In this document: positions 42,472 to 51,128 of the stretch, piece after piece
How the letters are laid out: every line of letters begins with the position of its first letter
Position numbering within the stretch: the stretch's first letter is position 1
Assembly (NCBI RefSeq): GCF_001953305.1
Contig: NZ_MTFE01000010.1
Span: forward strand, 4,407,387-4,468,456
Reading direction: 5' to 3'
Length of the DNA stretch: 61,070 nt
DNA from: Cnuella takakiae
GTDB lineage: Bacteria > Bacteroidota > Bacteroidia > Chitinophagales > Chitinophagaceae
Position numbers and translations under genes: made by a program
The notes under the pieces: model-generated
Databases searched by the model: none
Seen by the model: only the letters and a program-made list of their open reading frames with translations
Told to the model about the DNA's origin: nothing

Positions 42472-42858
42472 ATGATCTCGAAAATTTCGGAAGGCGTGGA
42501 AGTGAGCGTGGAGACATTCTACCAACAGGATTATTCCAATCCCTTGCTCTCAGAATATATGTTTGCGTACCGCATCACTATTGAAAACCACAACCGTTTC
42601 CCCGTGAAGCTGCACAGCCGCCGCTGGCATATTTTCGATTCAAACGGCGAATACCGCGAAGTGGAAGGCGAAGGCGTGGTAGGCGTACAGCCCACCATCA
42701 ACAGCCACGAACATTACCAATACGTTAGCGGTTGCAACCTTAAATCCGAGATGGGCCGCATGCACGGCACTTATGTAATGGAAAACCTGGACACCAAGGA
42801 AATATTCGAGGTGAACATTCCTGCATTCGAGATGGTGACACCGTTTAAATACAATTAA
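42472..42858 (+). CDS. apaG: ApaG family protein
   Basis: A 128-residue single-domain ApaG (fibronectin III-like fold). Signature pieces are GVEVSVETFYQ, YMFAYRITIENHNRFPVKLHSRRWHIFDSNGEYREVEGEGVVGVQP, YVSGCNLKSEMGRMHGTYVM and IPAFEM. ApaG is linked to Co2+/Mg2+ resistance and binds nucleotides, but its mechanism is not settled. Divergent from icd; a family-1 element begins directly after its stop. Confidence 0.95.
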   Translation: MISKISEGVEVSVETFYQQDYSNPLLSEYMFAYRITIENHNRFPVKLHSRRWHIFDSNGEYREVEGEGVVGVQPTINSHEHYQYVSGCNLKSEMGRMHGTYVMENLDTKEIFEVNIPAFEMVTPFKYN

Positions 42859-42859
42859 A

Positions 42860-43021
42860 CCCCCTGTCCCCCTAAAGGGGGAACTTAGGTCCAGCAACCC
42901 TTTTATTAACAAAGCCACTCTTTGCGGAGTGGCTTTGTTATAAATGCAATTATAACCTAGAGCATTGTGGTGTGATGGCGGACGCTCCAGCCTAAGTTCC
43001 CCCTTTAGGGGGACAGGGGGT
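42860..43021. repeat. Family-1 two-arm element, copy 1
   Basis: The left arm (42860-42891: CCCCCTAAAGGGGG then AACTTAGGTC) and inverted right arm (about 42978-43021: CTAAG, TTCCCCCTTTAGGGGG, ACAGGGGG) are 162 bases end to end. Between them lies a 13-bp terminator hairpin (42908-42939). It fills the gap between convergent apaG and gldB. Confidence 0.85.
42908..42939. terminator. Bidirectional terminator inside family-1 element copy 1
   Basis: AACAAAGCCACTC pairs with GAGTGGCTTTGTT around a 6-base loop. It serves apaG and/or gldB. Confidence 0.75.
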
Positions 43022-43032
43022 GTGAGTGGTTT

Positions 43033-44037
43033 TCACTTCGGCTTATACTTCGCTCCCTCAAAAACCGCACGGGGTGCGGTTTGCAGCACCTGCTGTACGG
43101 TTAGCTCAGGGTTCTTTTGGGCAAATTCCTGCACAATACGCCAGCCGAGCCACTGCCCGATATTACCCGGTGAACTTTCAGGCATGCCCTGCGTGTAGGG
43201 CGCTTCGCCTAAATAGGTTTGCATAACGGAAGGTTCGATGGAATAGAGGTTTTCATTTTTGACCAGGTATCCCCACACATTGCCTTCGTTTTCTGCGGCC
43301 CACTGCAGTTGTTTGGTGGTAAAACCAGTCTTCACACTATCCGGGGCATCAGGCAAAAAATGATCGAGCAGGTACCATTGTTTTCCCTGCTCCACCATCT
43401 GCTCCACCAGGGGCTTTCCGGTGGCGCGGTCGGGGTAAATATCATCCACGATGGCCTTGATTGCGTTGGCGGCCATATACTCTTTATCAAAGCGACGGGA
43501 AATATAAGTGGGATACAGCTGTTGCACTTCGGGGATCTGGTAACCGCCAAAGTTCTTACCTGCAAACTGCTGCAGACCGATGGCAAGATATTCATTGGTT
43601 AATACCACACCGGGAGCATCGAGTGTGCCCACAAAAGTGATGATATTGGGAACACGGTACTGGGGATAATAGTATTTCACATACTGCATCCCTTCGGCAA
43701 TGTCTTTGCGCAGCCACTCGATATCGCCATACTTTGGCGCAATACTATCGTAGAAGCTGGCATAGCTGCCGATGATTTGTTTTACTATACCCAGCGATGC
43801 AGGATCGATGGGGTTGAGTTGCAGGATGTCCTGCATAAAGGTGGGAAAGAAATGCGGGTAGGCATTGCGGAGTCCCGCAAGACCAGATGCGATATTATTG
43901 GTGTCCAGTTTAAAGAAAGCGGGCTCAAAGCGCTCCACTTTCATATCTACCTTGATATTGGAAACATCAGGCTTGTCTTTACCACCGGAACAGGAAAGCA
44001 GTAAAAACAATACTATGGGAGCGAGATACTTCATCAT
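43033..44037 (-). CDS. gldB: Gliding motility lipoprotein GldB
   Basis: A 334-residue lipoprotein (lipobox LLLSC) of the GldB family: VERFEPAFFKLDTNNIASGLAGLRNAYPHFFPTFMQDIL, FVGTLDAPGVVLTNEYLAIGLQQFAG, and the C-terminal VMQTYLGEAPYTQGMPESSPGNIGQWLGWRIVQEFAQKNP. GldB is essential for gliding and T9SS-related function in Flavobacterium, where gldB, gldC and nadE are clustered. Here nadE is adjacent but divergent, and gldC is not seen. Confidence 0.93.
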   Translation of the reverse strand: MMKYLAPIVLFLLLSCSGGKDKPDVSNIKVDMKVERFEPAFFKLDTNNIASGLAGLRNAYPHFFPTFMQDILQLNPIDPASLGIVKQIIGSYASFYDSIAPKYGDIEWLRKDIAEGMQYVKYYYPQYRVPNIITFVGTLDAPGVVLTNEYLAIGLQQFAGKNFGGYQIPEVQQLYPTYISRRFDKEYMAANAIKAIVDDIYPDRATGKPLVEQMVEQGKQWYLLDHFLPDAPDSVKTGFTTKQLQWAAENEGNVWGYLVKNENLYSIEPSVMQTYLGEAPYTQGMPESSPGNIGQWLGWRIVQEFAQKNPELTVQQVLQTAPRAVFEGAKYKPK

Positions 44038-44114
44038 GGATGGCTAAACGAACGGGTTCAGGAATTATTACAGAAATTAGCGGCGTAAACCTACGAAGTT
44101 TAACAAGGGAAGTG

Positions 44115-44262
44115 GCATGGTAAGTTTAATAGGTTTAATGAGTTCAATATGTTCAATAAGTTAAGGGGTATGGGAATGCGTAAAGTGCTTAGTTCATTGT
44201 ACCCATTAAACTTAGTGAACCATTGAACGGATTAAACGCATCAAACGCCTGAAACGCACTTT
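44115..44262. repeat. Inverted word-periodic repeat between gldB and nadE
   Basis: The left arm (about 44121-44163, words GTTTAATAGG, GTTTAATGAG and GTTCAATA) is mirrored by the right arm (about 44203-44255, words ATTAAAC, CATTGAACGG and ATTAAACGC). It occupies the divergent promoter region. Confidence 0.55.
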
Positions 44263-44279
44263 ATCAACAGCGCACACAC

Positions 44280-45980
44280 ATGAAGATTTTCCTCGCACAG
44301 CAGAACTATCATATCGGCAATTTCGAATACAATACCAACAAGATCATTGAAGCCATTGGCCGCGCCAGGGCGCAGGGTGCCGACCTGGTGCTGTTTTCGG
44401 AACTGGCCATTTGCGGTTATCCGCCCCGCGATTTTTTGGAGTTCAACGATTTTATCAGGCAGTGTTATGAAAGTGTGGACCAGATCAAAGCACACACACA
44501 AGACATTGCCGTACTGGTGGGCGGCCCTGCCCACAATCCACGTAAGGAGGGCAAGGACCTGTTCAATGCAGCCTTCTTCCTGTACAACGGCGAAGTAAAA
44601 GCCGAAGTACACAAAACCCTGCTGCCTACTTATGATGTGTTTGACGAGAACCGGTACTTTGAGCCAGCCTTCGACTGGAACGTGATCGAATTTAAAGGCA
44701 AGCGTCTGGCAGTAACCATCTGCGAGGATATCTGGAACCTGGGCGACAACCCACTTTACCGGCAGTCGCCACTGGAGGTTTTAAAAGATCAAAAGCCCGA
44801 TGTGATCCTGAACCTTTCCGCCTCGCCCTACAACTATGCACAGGATGTGGTGCGCCGCAGCATCGTGGAGGCTACTGTTGCCAAGTACGGCCTGCCCATG
44901 GTGTATTGCAATACCATCGGCTCGCAAACCGAGATCGTGTTTGACGGTGGCAGTCTCGTGTACGACATTAACGGGCAGCAGGTAGCCGAACTGGCTTATT
45001 TCGCCGAAGATGAAGCGCTTGTTGACCTGGACACCTTGTGTGAACGCAAGCCTAACCCCGAAGTAGCGCACAAGTACTACTACTCGGCCAACGAAGTGGG
45101 CAAGGAAATGCCTACCCTCGAATACCTCAATAACGAGAAGAATATTTCTGAAATACACCAGGCACTGATCCTGGGCATCCGCGACTATTTTGGCAAAATG
45201 GGTTTTAAAAAATCAACCCTTGGCGCCAGTGGTGGTATCGACAGCGCAGTGGTGCAGGCCCTTGCCGTTGAAGCATTGGGTAAAGAAAATGTACACGTGC
45301 TGCTGATGCCCTCCGAATTTTCTACCGGCCATTCTGTAGATGATGCCGTGCAGTTAAGCAAGAACCTCGACAACCGCTACGACATTGTGCCCATCCGCGA
45401 GGTGTACGACAAGTTCATTAAAACATTGAACCCGCTTTTTGGCGACCTGCCGTTTAGCCTGGCGGAAGAAAACATACAAAGCCGAAGCCGCGGCAACCTG
45501 CTCATGGCGGTTGCCAATAAGTTTGGCTATATCCTGCTGAATACTTCCAACAAAAGTGAACTGTCTACCGGCTATGGTACTTTATATGGTGATATGGCCG
45601 GTGGCCTCAGTGTTTTGGGTGATTTGTACAAAACACAGGTCTATGCCCTTGCCCGATACATCAACCGCAATGGTGAGATCATCCCGGGAAACATCATTAC
45701 CAAGGCGCCCTCTGCCGAACTCCGTCCCGGCCAGAAGGACAGCGACAGCCTGCCCGAATACGATGTACTCGACCAGGTGCTATACCAGTACATTGAACTG
45801 CGCCAGGGTCCACGCGAGATCATCGGTGCGGGCTTCGACGAAGCCCTGGTAAGCCGCACCCTGCGCATGGTAAACATGAACGAATACAAGCGGGCACAAT
45901 TCTGTCCCATCATCCGCGTTAGCAGTAAGGCTTTTGGCGTGGGCAGAAGGCTGCCGATTGTGGCAAAATACCTGGGTTGA
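44280..45980 (+). CDS. nadE: Glutamine-dependent NAD+ synthase
   Basis: A 566-residue two-domain enzyme making NAD from nicotinate adenine dinucleotide, ATP and glutamine. The N-terminal nitrilase-like glutaminase (about 1-265) has the Glu/Lys/Cys triad contexts LFSELAICGYPPRDF, HKTLLPTYDVFDENRYF and AVTICEDIWN. The C-terminal synthetase (about 290-566) has the PP-loop LGASGGIDSAVV and NKSELSTGYGTLYGDMAGG. With nadC it places two late NAD-synthesis steps in this region. A family-3 repeat begins 6 bases after the stop. Confidence 0.97.
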   Translation: MKIFLAQQNYHIGNFEYNTNKIIEAIGRARAQGADLVLFSELAICGYPPRDFLEFNDFIRQCYESVDQIKAHTQDIAVLVGGPAHNPRKEGKDLFNAAFFLYNGEVKAEVHKTLLPTYDVFDENRYFEPAFDWNVIEFKGKRLAVTICEDIWNLGDNPLYRQSPLEVLKDQKPDVILNLSASPYNYAQDVVRRSIVEATVAKYGLPMVYCNTIGSQTEIVFDGGSLVYDINGQQVAELAYFAEDEALVDLDTLCERKPNPEVAHKYYYSANEVGKEMPTLEYLNNEKNISEIHQALILGIRDYFGKMGFKKSTLGASGGIDSAVVQALAVEALGKENVHVLLMPSEFSTGHSVDDAVQLSKNLDNRYDIVPIREVYDKFIKTLNPLFGDLPFSLAEENIQSRSRGNLLMAVANKFGYILLNTSNKSELSTGYGTLYGDMAGGLSVLGDLYKTQVYALARYINRNGEIIPGNIITKAPSAELRPGQKDSDSLPEYDVLDQVLYQYIELRQGPREIIGAGFDEALVSRTLRMVNMNEYKRAQFCPIIRVSSKAFGVGRRLPIVAKYLG

Positions 45981-45985
45981 GCCGG

Positions 45986-46170
45986 AACCGCAGATTTGTA
46001 TTGTTGGAAATGATTAGTATGAACGTGGTTGCTGATTACATTAGATAATCAAAGTAGGTATATACGCAAGTTTATTGCTATTGTATCCGGGCAATCAACA
46101 ACCTATGCATAAACGCAGTGTACAGCCTTAAAGTCATACAAGTTATTTCCAATCCTACAAATCTGCGGTT
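45986..46170. repeat. Family-3 inverted-arm element between nadE and the MoxR gene
   Basis: The left arm (45986-46023, AACCGCAGATTTGTATTGTT then GGAAATGATTAGTATGA) and inverted right arm (46133-46170, ending CAAATCTGCGGTT) are 185 bases end to end. The centre has no strong hairpin, unlike the copy at 24927. Confidence 0.8.
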
Positions 46171-46224
46171 TGGTTTTTGCTAACTGTGCCATACCCGTCT
46201 TTTTCCTGATTTCATCCTGATATT

Positions 46225-47226
46225 ATGCTCAGAACCTCCGACGATATCCGCCTCCTCAACGATCGTATTGCCACTGCCGGCCGCTTCCTCGATGGGCTGC
46301 GTGCCGAAGTGGGCAAGGTGATCGTGGGCCAGTCTTATATGCTTGACCGACTGTTGATCGGGCTGCTTTCGAATGGTCATGTGCTGCTGGAAGGCGTGCC
46401 GGGACTGGCTAAAACATTGACCATCCGGTCACTTTCGGATGCCATTCAAGCCAAGTTCAGCCGCATACAGTTTACCCCCGACCTCTTGCCCGCCGACGTG
46501 ATCGGCACCATGATCTACAACCAGCAAAAGCACGAGTTCGTGGTGCGCAAGGGACCCATCTTTGCCAATTTCGTGCTGGCAGATGAGATCAACCGGGCCC
46601 CTGCCAAAGTGCAAAGCGCCCTGCTGGAAGCCATGCAGGAAAGGCAGGTAACCCTGGGCGATACCACGCACAAGCTGGACGAACCTTTCCTGGTGCTGGC
46701 CACCCAAAACCCGCTGGAGCAGGAAGGCACCTATCCCCTGCCCGAAGCACAGGTGGACCGCTTTATCATGAAAGTGGTGGTGGGCTATCCAAGCCGCAGC
46801 GAGGAGCAGCTGATCATCCGCCAGAATGTGCAGGGGATTAAACCACCTACCATCAACCCGGTGGTATCGATGCAGGACATCGTTACTGCGCGTAATCTTA
46901 CCCGTGAGGTGTATATGGATGAAAAGGTGGAACAGTACATTTTGGATATCGTATTTGCTACCCGCAATCCTGCCGAGTACAAACTGGATAAACTCAAAGG
47001 CATTATTTCATACGGCTCCTCTCCGCGTGGCTCCATCAACCTGGCCATTGCTGCCAAGGCGGTAGCCTTCCTCAACCGGCGTGGTTATGTGATCCCGGAA
47101 GATGTACGCACCATCTGTGCCGACGTTTTGCGCCACCGCATTGGCCTGACTTACGAGGCAGAAGCCGAAAACATCAGTGCCTTGAATGTGATTGAACAAA
47201 TTCTCGCTAAAGTGAATGTGCCTTAA
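46225..47226 (+). CDS. MoxR family AAA+ ATPase
   Basis: A 333-residue MoxR-type AAA+ ATPase: Walker A LLEGVPGLAKTLTIRSL, Walker B VLADEINRAPAKVQSALLEAMQE, sensor 1 ATQNPLEQEGTYPLPEAQVDRFIMK, and the C-terminal lid (SSPRGSINLAIAAKAVAFLNRRGYVIPEDV). MoxR proteins act as chaperones for metal-cofactor or VWA-domain partners; the partner VWA/DUF58 genes follow. It begins the Bat-type gene cluster (MoxR, DUF58, BatD-like, BatA). Confidence 0.96.
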   Translation: MLRTSDDIRLLNDRIATAGRFLDGLRAEVGKVIVGQSYMLDRLLIGLLSNGHVLLEGVPGLAKTLTIRSLSDAIQAKFSRIQFTPDLLPADVIGTMIYNQQKHEFVVRKGPIFANFVLADEINRAPAKVQSALLEAMQERQVTLGDTTHKLDEPFLVLATQNPLEQEGTYPLPEAQVDRFIMKVVVGYPSRSEEQLIIRQNVQGIKPPTINPVVSMQDIVTARNLTREVYMDEKVEQYILDIVFATRNPAEYKLDKLKGIISYGSSPRGSINLAIAAKAVAFLNRRGYVIPEDVRTICADVLRHRIGLTYEAEAENISALNVIEQILAKVNVP

Positions 47227-47236
47227 CAAGCATATG

Positions 47237-47370
47237 CCCGCAAAGGCGCTGTGGCGCAAAGTTTTGACAAAGGAAAACATAGGATGTTGAGCATTTAGCA
47301 TACTTTATCAAATATCCAATACCTAATAACCCAATACCTAATCACCAATCACCAATCACTAATCCCCACT
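47237..47370. repeat. Repeat words between the MoxR and DUF58 genes
   Basis: GCAAAGGCGCTGTGGCGCAAAG (about 47239-47260; inverted TTTGCGCC type) is followed at 47305-47370 by CCAATACCTAATAACCCAAT and ATCACCAATCACCAATCACT. These match the words of the 727-847 repeat in the other orientation. Confidence 0.55.
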
Positions 47371-47374
47371 CACC

Positions 47375-48247
47375 TTGCTTACCACCGCCGAAATACTCCG
47401 CAAAGTGCGCGACCTGGAGATCAAGAGCAAGCACCTGGCTTCCGACCTGTTCTCCGGCGAATACCACAGCGCCTTCAAGGGTAAGGGTATGTCCTTTAGA
47501 GAGGTGCGGGAGTATTACCCCGGCGATGATGTTCGTTTTATCGACTGGAACGTATCGGCACGATTCAACCATCCATTTTCCAAGGTATTCGAAGAGGAAA
47601 GGGAACTGACGGTGATGCTGCTGGTGGATGTAAGTGCTTCTTCGCTGGTGGGTACCGTGGGCGGAACCAAAAAAAATATCGCTACCGAAATTGCCGCGGT
47701 GCTGGCCTTTGCTGCCGTGAATAACGGCGATAAGGTAGGCGCGATCCTGTACAGCAATAAAATTGAAAAATTCATCCCACCCAAGAAGGGAAAGCAGCAG
47801 GCCCTGTTCCTGATCCGCGAACTGCTGGGAATGGATGCCACCGGACGCGGCACAGAGCTTAAAAAGGCATTGCAGTATTTCAATAATACCAACCGGCAGA
47901 AAAGCATTGCCTTTATCCTGAGCGATTTTTTGGATGGAGGCTACGAAGACGCCCTGCGCATTGCCGGCAACCGGCACGACCTGATCGGGCTAAAGTTGTA
48001 CGACAAGCTGGACCAACACCTCCCCGACCTTGGCCTGGTACAAATCAGGGACCTGGAAACCGGCGGACTGCAGTGGATTGACAGTGGCAGCAAACAGGTA
48101 AGGACACAGCATGAGCAGGACTTTTTCCGCATCACCGAAACAGCCAACCAGGCTTTTAAAAAAGCGGGCTCCGACCTACTGCACCTGCGCACCGATGAAG
48201 ATTACATGAAAGTATTGCGTCAATTTTTCCTGAGCCGTAACCGATGA
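47375..48247 (+). CDS. DUF58 domain-containing protein
   Basis: A 290-residue cytosolic protein with a DUF58/VWA-like domain: GEYHSAFKGKGMSFREVREYYPGDDVRFIDWNVSARFNHPFSKVFEEERELTVMLLVDVSAS, where DVSAS is a MIDAS-like sequence. The start is TTG at 47375 (MLTTAEILRKV), which matches the usual beginning of Bacteroidota members. It is the expected partner of the MoxR ATPase. Its stop overlaps the next start by 4 bases (ATGA). Confidence 0.94.
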   Translation: MLTTAEILRKVRDLEIKSKHLASDLFSGEYHSAFKGKGMSFREVREYYPGDDVRFIDWNVSARFNHPFSKVFEEERELTVMLLVDVSASSLVGTVGGTKKNIATEIAAVLAFAAVNNGDKVGAILYSNKIEKFIPPKKGKQQALFLIRELLGMDATGRGTELKKALQYFNNTNRQKSIAFILSDFLDGGYEDALRIAGNRHDLIGLKLYDKLDQHLPDLGLVQIRDLETGGLQWIDSGSKQVRTQHEQDFFRITETANQAFKKAGSDLLHLRTDEDYMKVLRQFFLSRNR

Positions 48248-49122
48248 AGCGCACCTTTTTGTTCATATTGTTTTGGATTGCAGCAGGCGCATCTGCCCTG
48301 GCGCAAAAGATCGTGGTGTCCGCATCGGTGAGCCAGCCGCAAATACTGATCGGCGAACCCTTGCAACTAACCCTGCGGGTGCAAATGCCGGAAGCTGCCA
48401 GTATCACCTGGTTTGTAACCGATACCTTTCCGCATTTTGAAATACAGCACCGCTCGGCAATCGACACGGTACGCAGCGGCGCCGGCGAGCAGATACTGGT
48501 ACAAAATATCCGCATCACCAGCTGGGATTCCGGTCGTTGGAACCTGCCTTCGTTTTCGGTAAATGGCAGCAACCGCACTGCCCCTATTGCTATTGGGGTA
48601 ACCTATTCGCCCATGGACCCTGCGCAGCCTTACCACGATGTAAAGGATGTACTGGCGGTACAGCGACCCGGTGCCCAAAACTGGATCTGGTACCTGGTGG
48701 GTGCAGCGCTGTTGCTGGTGTTTTTCCTGCTGCTCTTTCCCGGCAGGAAAAAGAAAGAAAAAGCCACTACAGCCTCTCCTGAAACAGCCTACCGCGAGGC
48801 CATCAGGGGGCTGGACATGCTGCAAAAGCGGAGCGGAGAACTGCCTGTAAAAGAGTTTTATACCGAACTGGTGGGACTTTTCCGCAACTACCTGGTGCGG
48901 CGGCAGGACTACCAGTCCTCTTCCAAAACCACCAGCGACCTGCAGCAGCAGCTACCCGAATGGGGTTTACAAAAAGATGCAGCAGCCCGGCTGCTGGAAT
49001 CCTTACAGCTCAGCGATGCCGTAAAGTTTGCCCGCTTTGAAGCCAGCGCTGAAGAGCGAAAAGCTTCCGTGGCCCATATCCGGGAAACCATTGTGGAGCT
49101 GGAGCGCAAGAAGCCTGGCTGA
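48244..49122 (+). CDS. BatD-like membrane protein of the Bat operon
   Basis: A 292-residue protein with a signal peptide (MKRTFLFILFWIAAGASALAQ), a periplasmic beta-domain (about 22-135; SASVSQPQILIGEPLQLTLRVQMP), one transmembrane helix (WIWYLVGAALLLVFFLLLFPG, about 142-163) and a basic, helical cytosolic C-terminus. The layout resembles the short BatD/DUF4381-type protein found between DUF58 and BatA in Bacteroidota. It starts within the DUF58 stop codon. Confidence 0.82.
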   Translation: MKRTFLFILFWIAAGASALAQKIVVSASVSQPQILIGEPLQLTLRVQMPEAASITWFVTDTFPHFEIQHRSAIDTVRSGAGEQILVQNIRITSWDSGRWNLPSFSVNGSNRTAPIAIGVTYSPMDPAQPYHDVKDVLAVQRPGAQNWIWYLVGAALLLVFFLLLFPGRKKKEKATTASPETAYREAIRGLDMLQKRSGELPVKEFYTELVGLFRNYLVRRQDYQSSSKTTSDLQQQLPEWGLQKDAAARLLESLQLSDAVKFARFEASAEERKASVAHIRETIVELERKKPG

Positions 49123-49184
49123 TGATTGGTACAAGACAAGCAACATTTTCACAACCGCATAGCCGGTAAACGCAACCGCAATAA

Positions 49185-50186
49185 ATGGTGTACGAGTGGT
49201 TCCGACAGATTGAATTTGCTTACCCCTGGGCTCTGCCGGCCCTGCTGATGCTGCCGGTGATTGCCTGGCTGCACTGGCGTATGCGCCGCAGCCTGCAGCC
49301 CACTGTTCCCGTAAGCAGTGTAAGCACCTTCTCCCGCAAAGGTGGACGGGCCGCATGGGTCCATTTTCCATTCTGGCTGCTGCTGCTTTCCCTGGGTTTT
49401 GCCATACTGGCGCTTGCCCGGCCACAAATCCGCAATGTATCGAGCCGTGCGAGGGGTGAAGGCATTGATATCGTATTATGCATGGACGTGAGCGGCTCCA
49501 TGCTTTCCGCCGATTTTTACCCCAACCGCCTGGAAGTGGCCAAGGAGATGGCTATTTCTTTTGTGCAGGCCCGCCCTGTGGACCGGTTGGGGCTGGTAAT
49601 CTTTTCGGGAGAAAGCTATACGCTTTACCCGGTAGCTTCCGACCACGCCTCGCTGGTAGAACAGGTGCGGGGCCTGCGCAGCGGCATGCTGGAAGACGGT
49701 ACCCTGATTGGGGAAGGGCTGGCAACTTCTGTAGATCGCTTATCGGACAGCAAAGCAAAAAGCAAGGTAATCGTGTTGCTCACCGATGGTAAGGAGCAGC
49801 CGCCTGAAAATCGCCTCATCGATCCACAAACGGCACTACGCATCGCCAAGGCCGCAGGGGTAAAAGTGTATACCATTGGCATGAGCGCCGGTGGCGAAGC
49901 AACGGTAGCTGAAGGGGGCACCCGTGCCAGGGTGGGCACCGGCGGGCTGGATGAAGCCCTGCTGCGCCGTATTGCCAACGAAACCGGGGGCGAGTACTTT
50001 AGGGCGCTGGATAAAGAAGGGCTGCAAAGTATTTATGCCCGCATCGATAAACTGGAGCGGTCGCAGGTGGAAGTAAGTACCCGCACTCGCTATGCCGAGC
50101 AGTTTCAATGGCCGCTGGGCCTTTCCCTGCTGCTGCTTTTTTTAGCCCTACTTTTGCGCAACACTGTTTTACGAATATTTCCCTGA
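49185..50186 (+). CDS. VWA domain membrane protein BatA
   Basis: A 333-residue protein with an N-terminal BatA motif (YEWFRQIEFAYPWALPALLMLPVIAWLHWRMRR), two N-terminal membrane helices, and a VWA domain (about 85-280) with an intact MIDAS: CMDVSGSM (DxSxS), a Thr-containing loop at about 165 and LLTDGKEQ. A C-terminal membrane helix (WPLGLSLLLLFLALLLRN) follows. Bat proteins are associated with aerotolerance and envelope integrity in Bacteroides and Leptospira, with a disputed role. Only one VWA gene (no second BatB) and no TPR BatC/E gene follow; rsgA overlaps instead. Confidence 0.93.
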   Translation: MVYEWFRQIEFAYPWALPALLMLPVIAWLHWRMRRSLQPTVPVSSVSTFSRKGGRAAWVHFPFWLLLLSLGFAILALARPQIRNVSSRARGEGIDIVLCMDVSGSMLSADFYPNRLEVAKEMAISFVQARPVDRLGLVIFSGESYTLYPVASDHASLVEQVRGLRSGMLEDGTLIGEGLATSVDRLSDSKAKSKVIVLLTDGKEQPPENRLIDPQTALRIAKAAGVKVYTIGMSAGGEATVAEGGTRARVGTGGLDEALLRRIANETGGEYFRALDKEGLQSIYARIDKLERSQVEVSTRTRYAEQFQWPLGLSLLLLFLALLLRNTVLRIFP

Positions 50187-51115
50187 TGGCTGAAGGACTG
50201 GTATATAAATCGACGGGTAGCTGGTATGTGTTGCAAGACGATGCCGGAAAGATGTGGAATGCCCGGATCAAGGGGGTGTTCAAAATTGGGAATATCACTT
50301 CCACAAACCCGCTTGCCGTTGGCGACCGCGTGGATTTTGAAGTGGAAAATGAAGGCGAGCAATCGGTGATGATCAATGGCATCCACGATCGAAAAAATTA
50401 TATCAACAGGCAATCACCCCGGCATAAACACCAGCACCATATTGTCGCCGCCAACCTCGACCAGAGCCTGATGATTGCCACGCTCAAGGATCCCCGCACA
50501 TCACAGGGTTTTATCGACCGCTTTCTGGTGGCCTGTGAAATGTACCATGTACCTGCCGTGATTGTTTTCAATAAGCTGGATGTGTACCGCGATAAAGAGT
50601 TGGACAAGCTGGCCGAACTGCAGGCCATTTATGAAGAGATCGGCTATAAGGTGGTAGCCATGAGTCTTCGGTTGGGTACCGGTGTGGAGGAAGTAAAGGC
50701 ATTACTGCACAACAAAACCACACTGATCAGCGGGCATAGCGGCGTGGGCAAGTCTTCTTTCATAAATGCTATCATGCCCAACAGCACCATCCGTACCCGC
50801 GATGTAAGCGAATGGAGCGGCAAGGGCCAGCACACCACCACATTTGCCGAGATGTACGACCTGCCTGAAGGCGGCCGCATCATCGATACGCCCGGAATGC
50901 GGGAGTTTGGACTGGTGGAGGTGCAAAAAGCCGAACTCTCCGGTTATTTCCCCGAAATGCGCCAGCGCCTCAACGACTGCCAGTTCAATAACTGCCAGCA
51001 CCTCAACGAACCCGGCTGCGCCATCAAACAAGCCGTTGTAGATGGGGAGATTGATGAGGACCGGTATGTGAGTTATTATAATATCCTGGAATCCCTAAAC
51101 GATAAGAAGTACTAA
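50186..51115 (+). CDS. rsgA: Small ribosomal subunit biogenesis GTPase RsgA
   Basis: A 309-residue circularly permuted GTPase that helps mature the 30S subunit. It has an N-terminal OB domain (AEGLVYKSTGSWYVLQDDAG, KGVFKIGN, NPLAVGDRVDFEV), G4 VIVFNKLDVY before G1 ISGHSGVGKSSFINAI, G3 IIDTPGMREFGL, and a C-terminal zinc site (CQFNNCQHLNEPGCAIK). The ATG at 50186 overlaps the BatA TGA (TGATG), showing translational coupling to the Bat operon; a longer start inside batA is rejected. Confidence 0.96.
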   Translation: MAEGLVYKSTGSWYVLQDDAGKMWNARIKGVFKIGNITSTNPLAVGDRVDFEVENEGEQSVMINGIHDRKNYINRQSPRHKHQHHIVAANLDQSLMIATLKDPRTSQGFIDRFLVACEMYHVPAVIVFNKLDVYRDKELDKLAELQAIYEEIGYKVVAMSLRLGTGVEEVKALLHNKTTLISGHSGVGKSSFINAIMPNSTIRTRDVSEWSGKGQHTTTFAEMYDLPEGGRIIDTPGMREFGLVEVQKAELSGYFPEMRQRLNDCQFNNCQHLNEPGCAIKQAVVDGEIDEDRYVSYYNILESLNDKKY

Positions 51116-51128
51116 ACCCCTGTTAACG

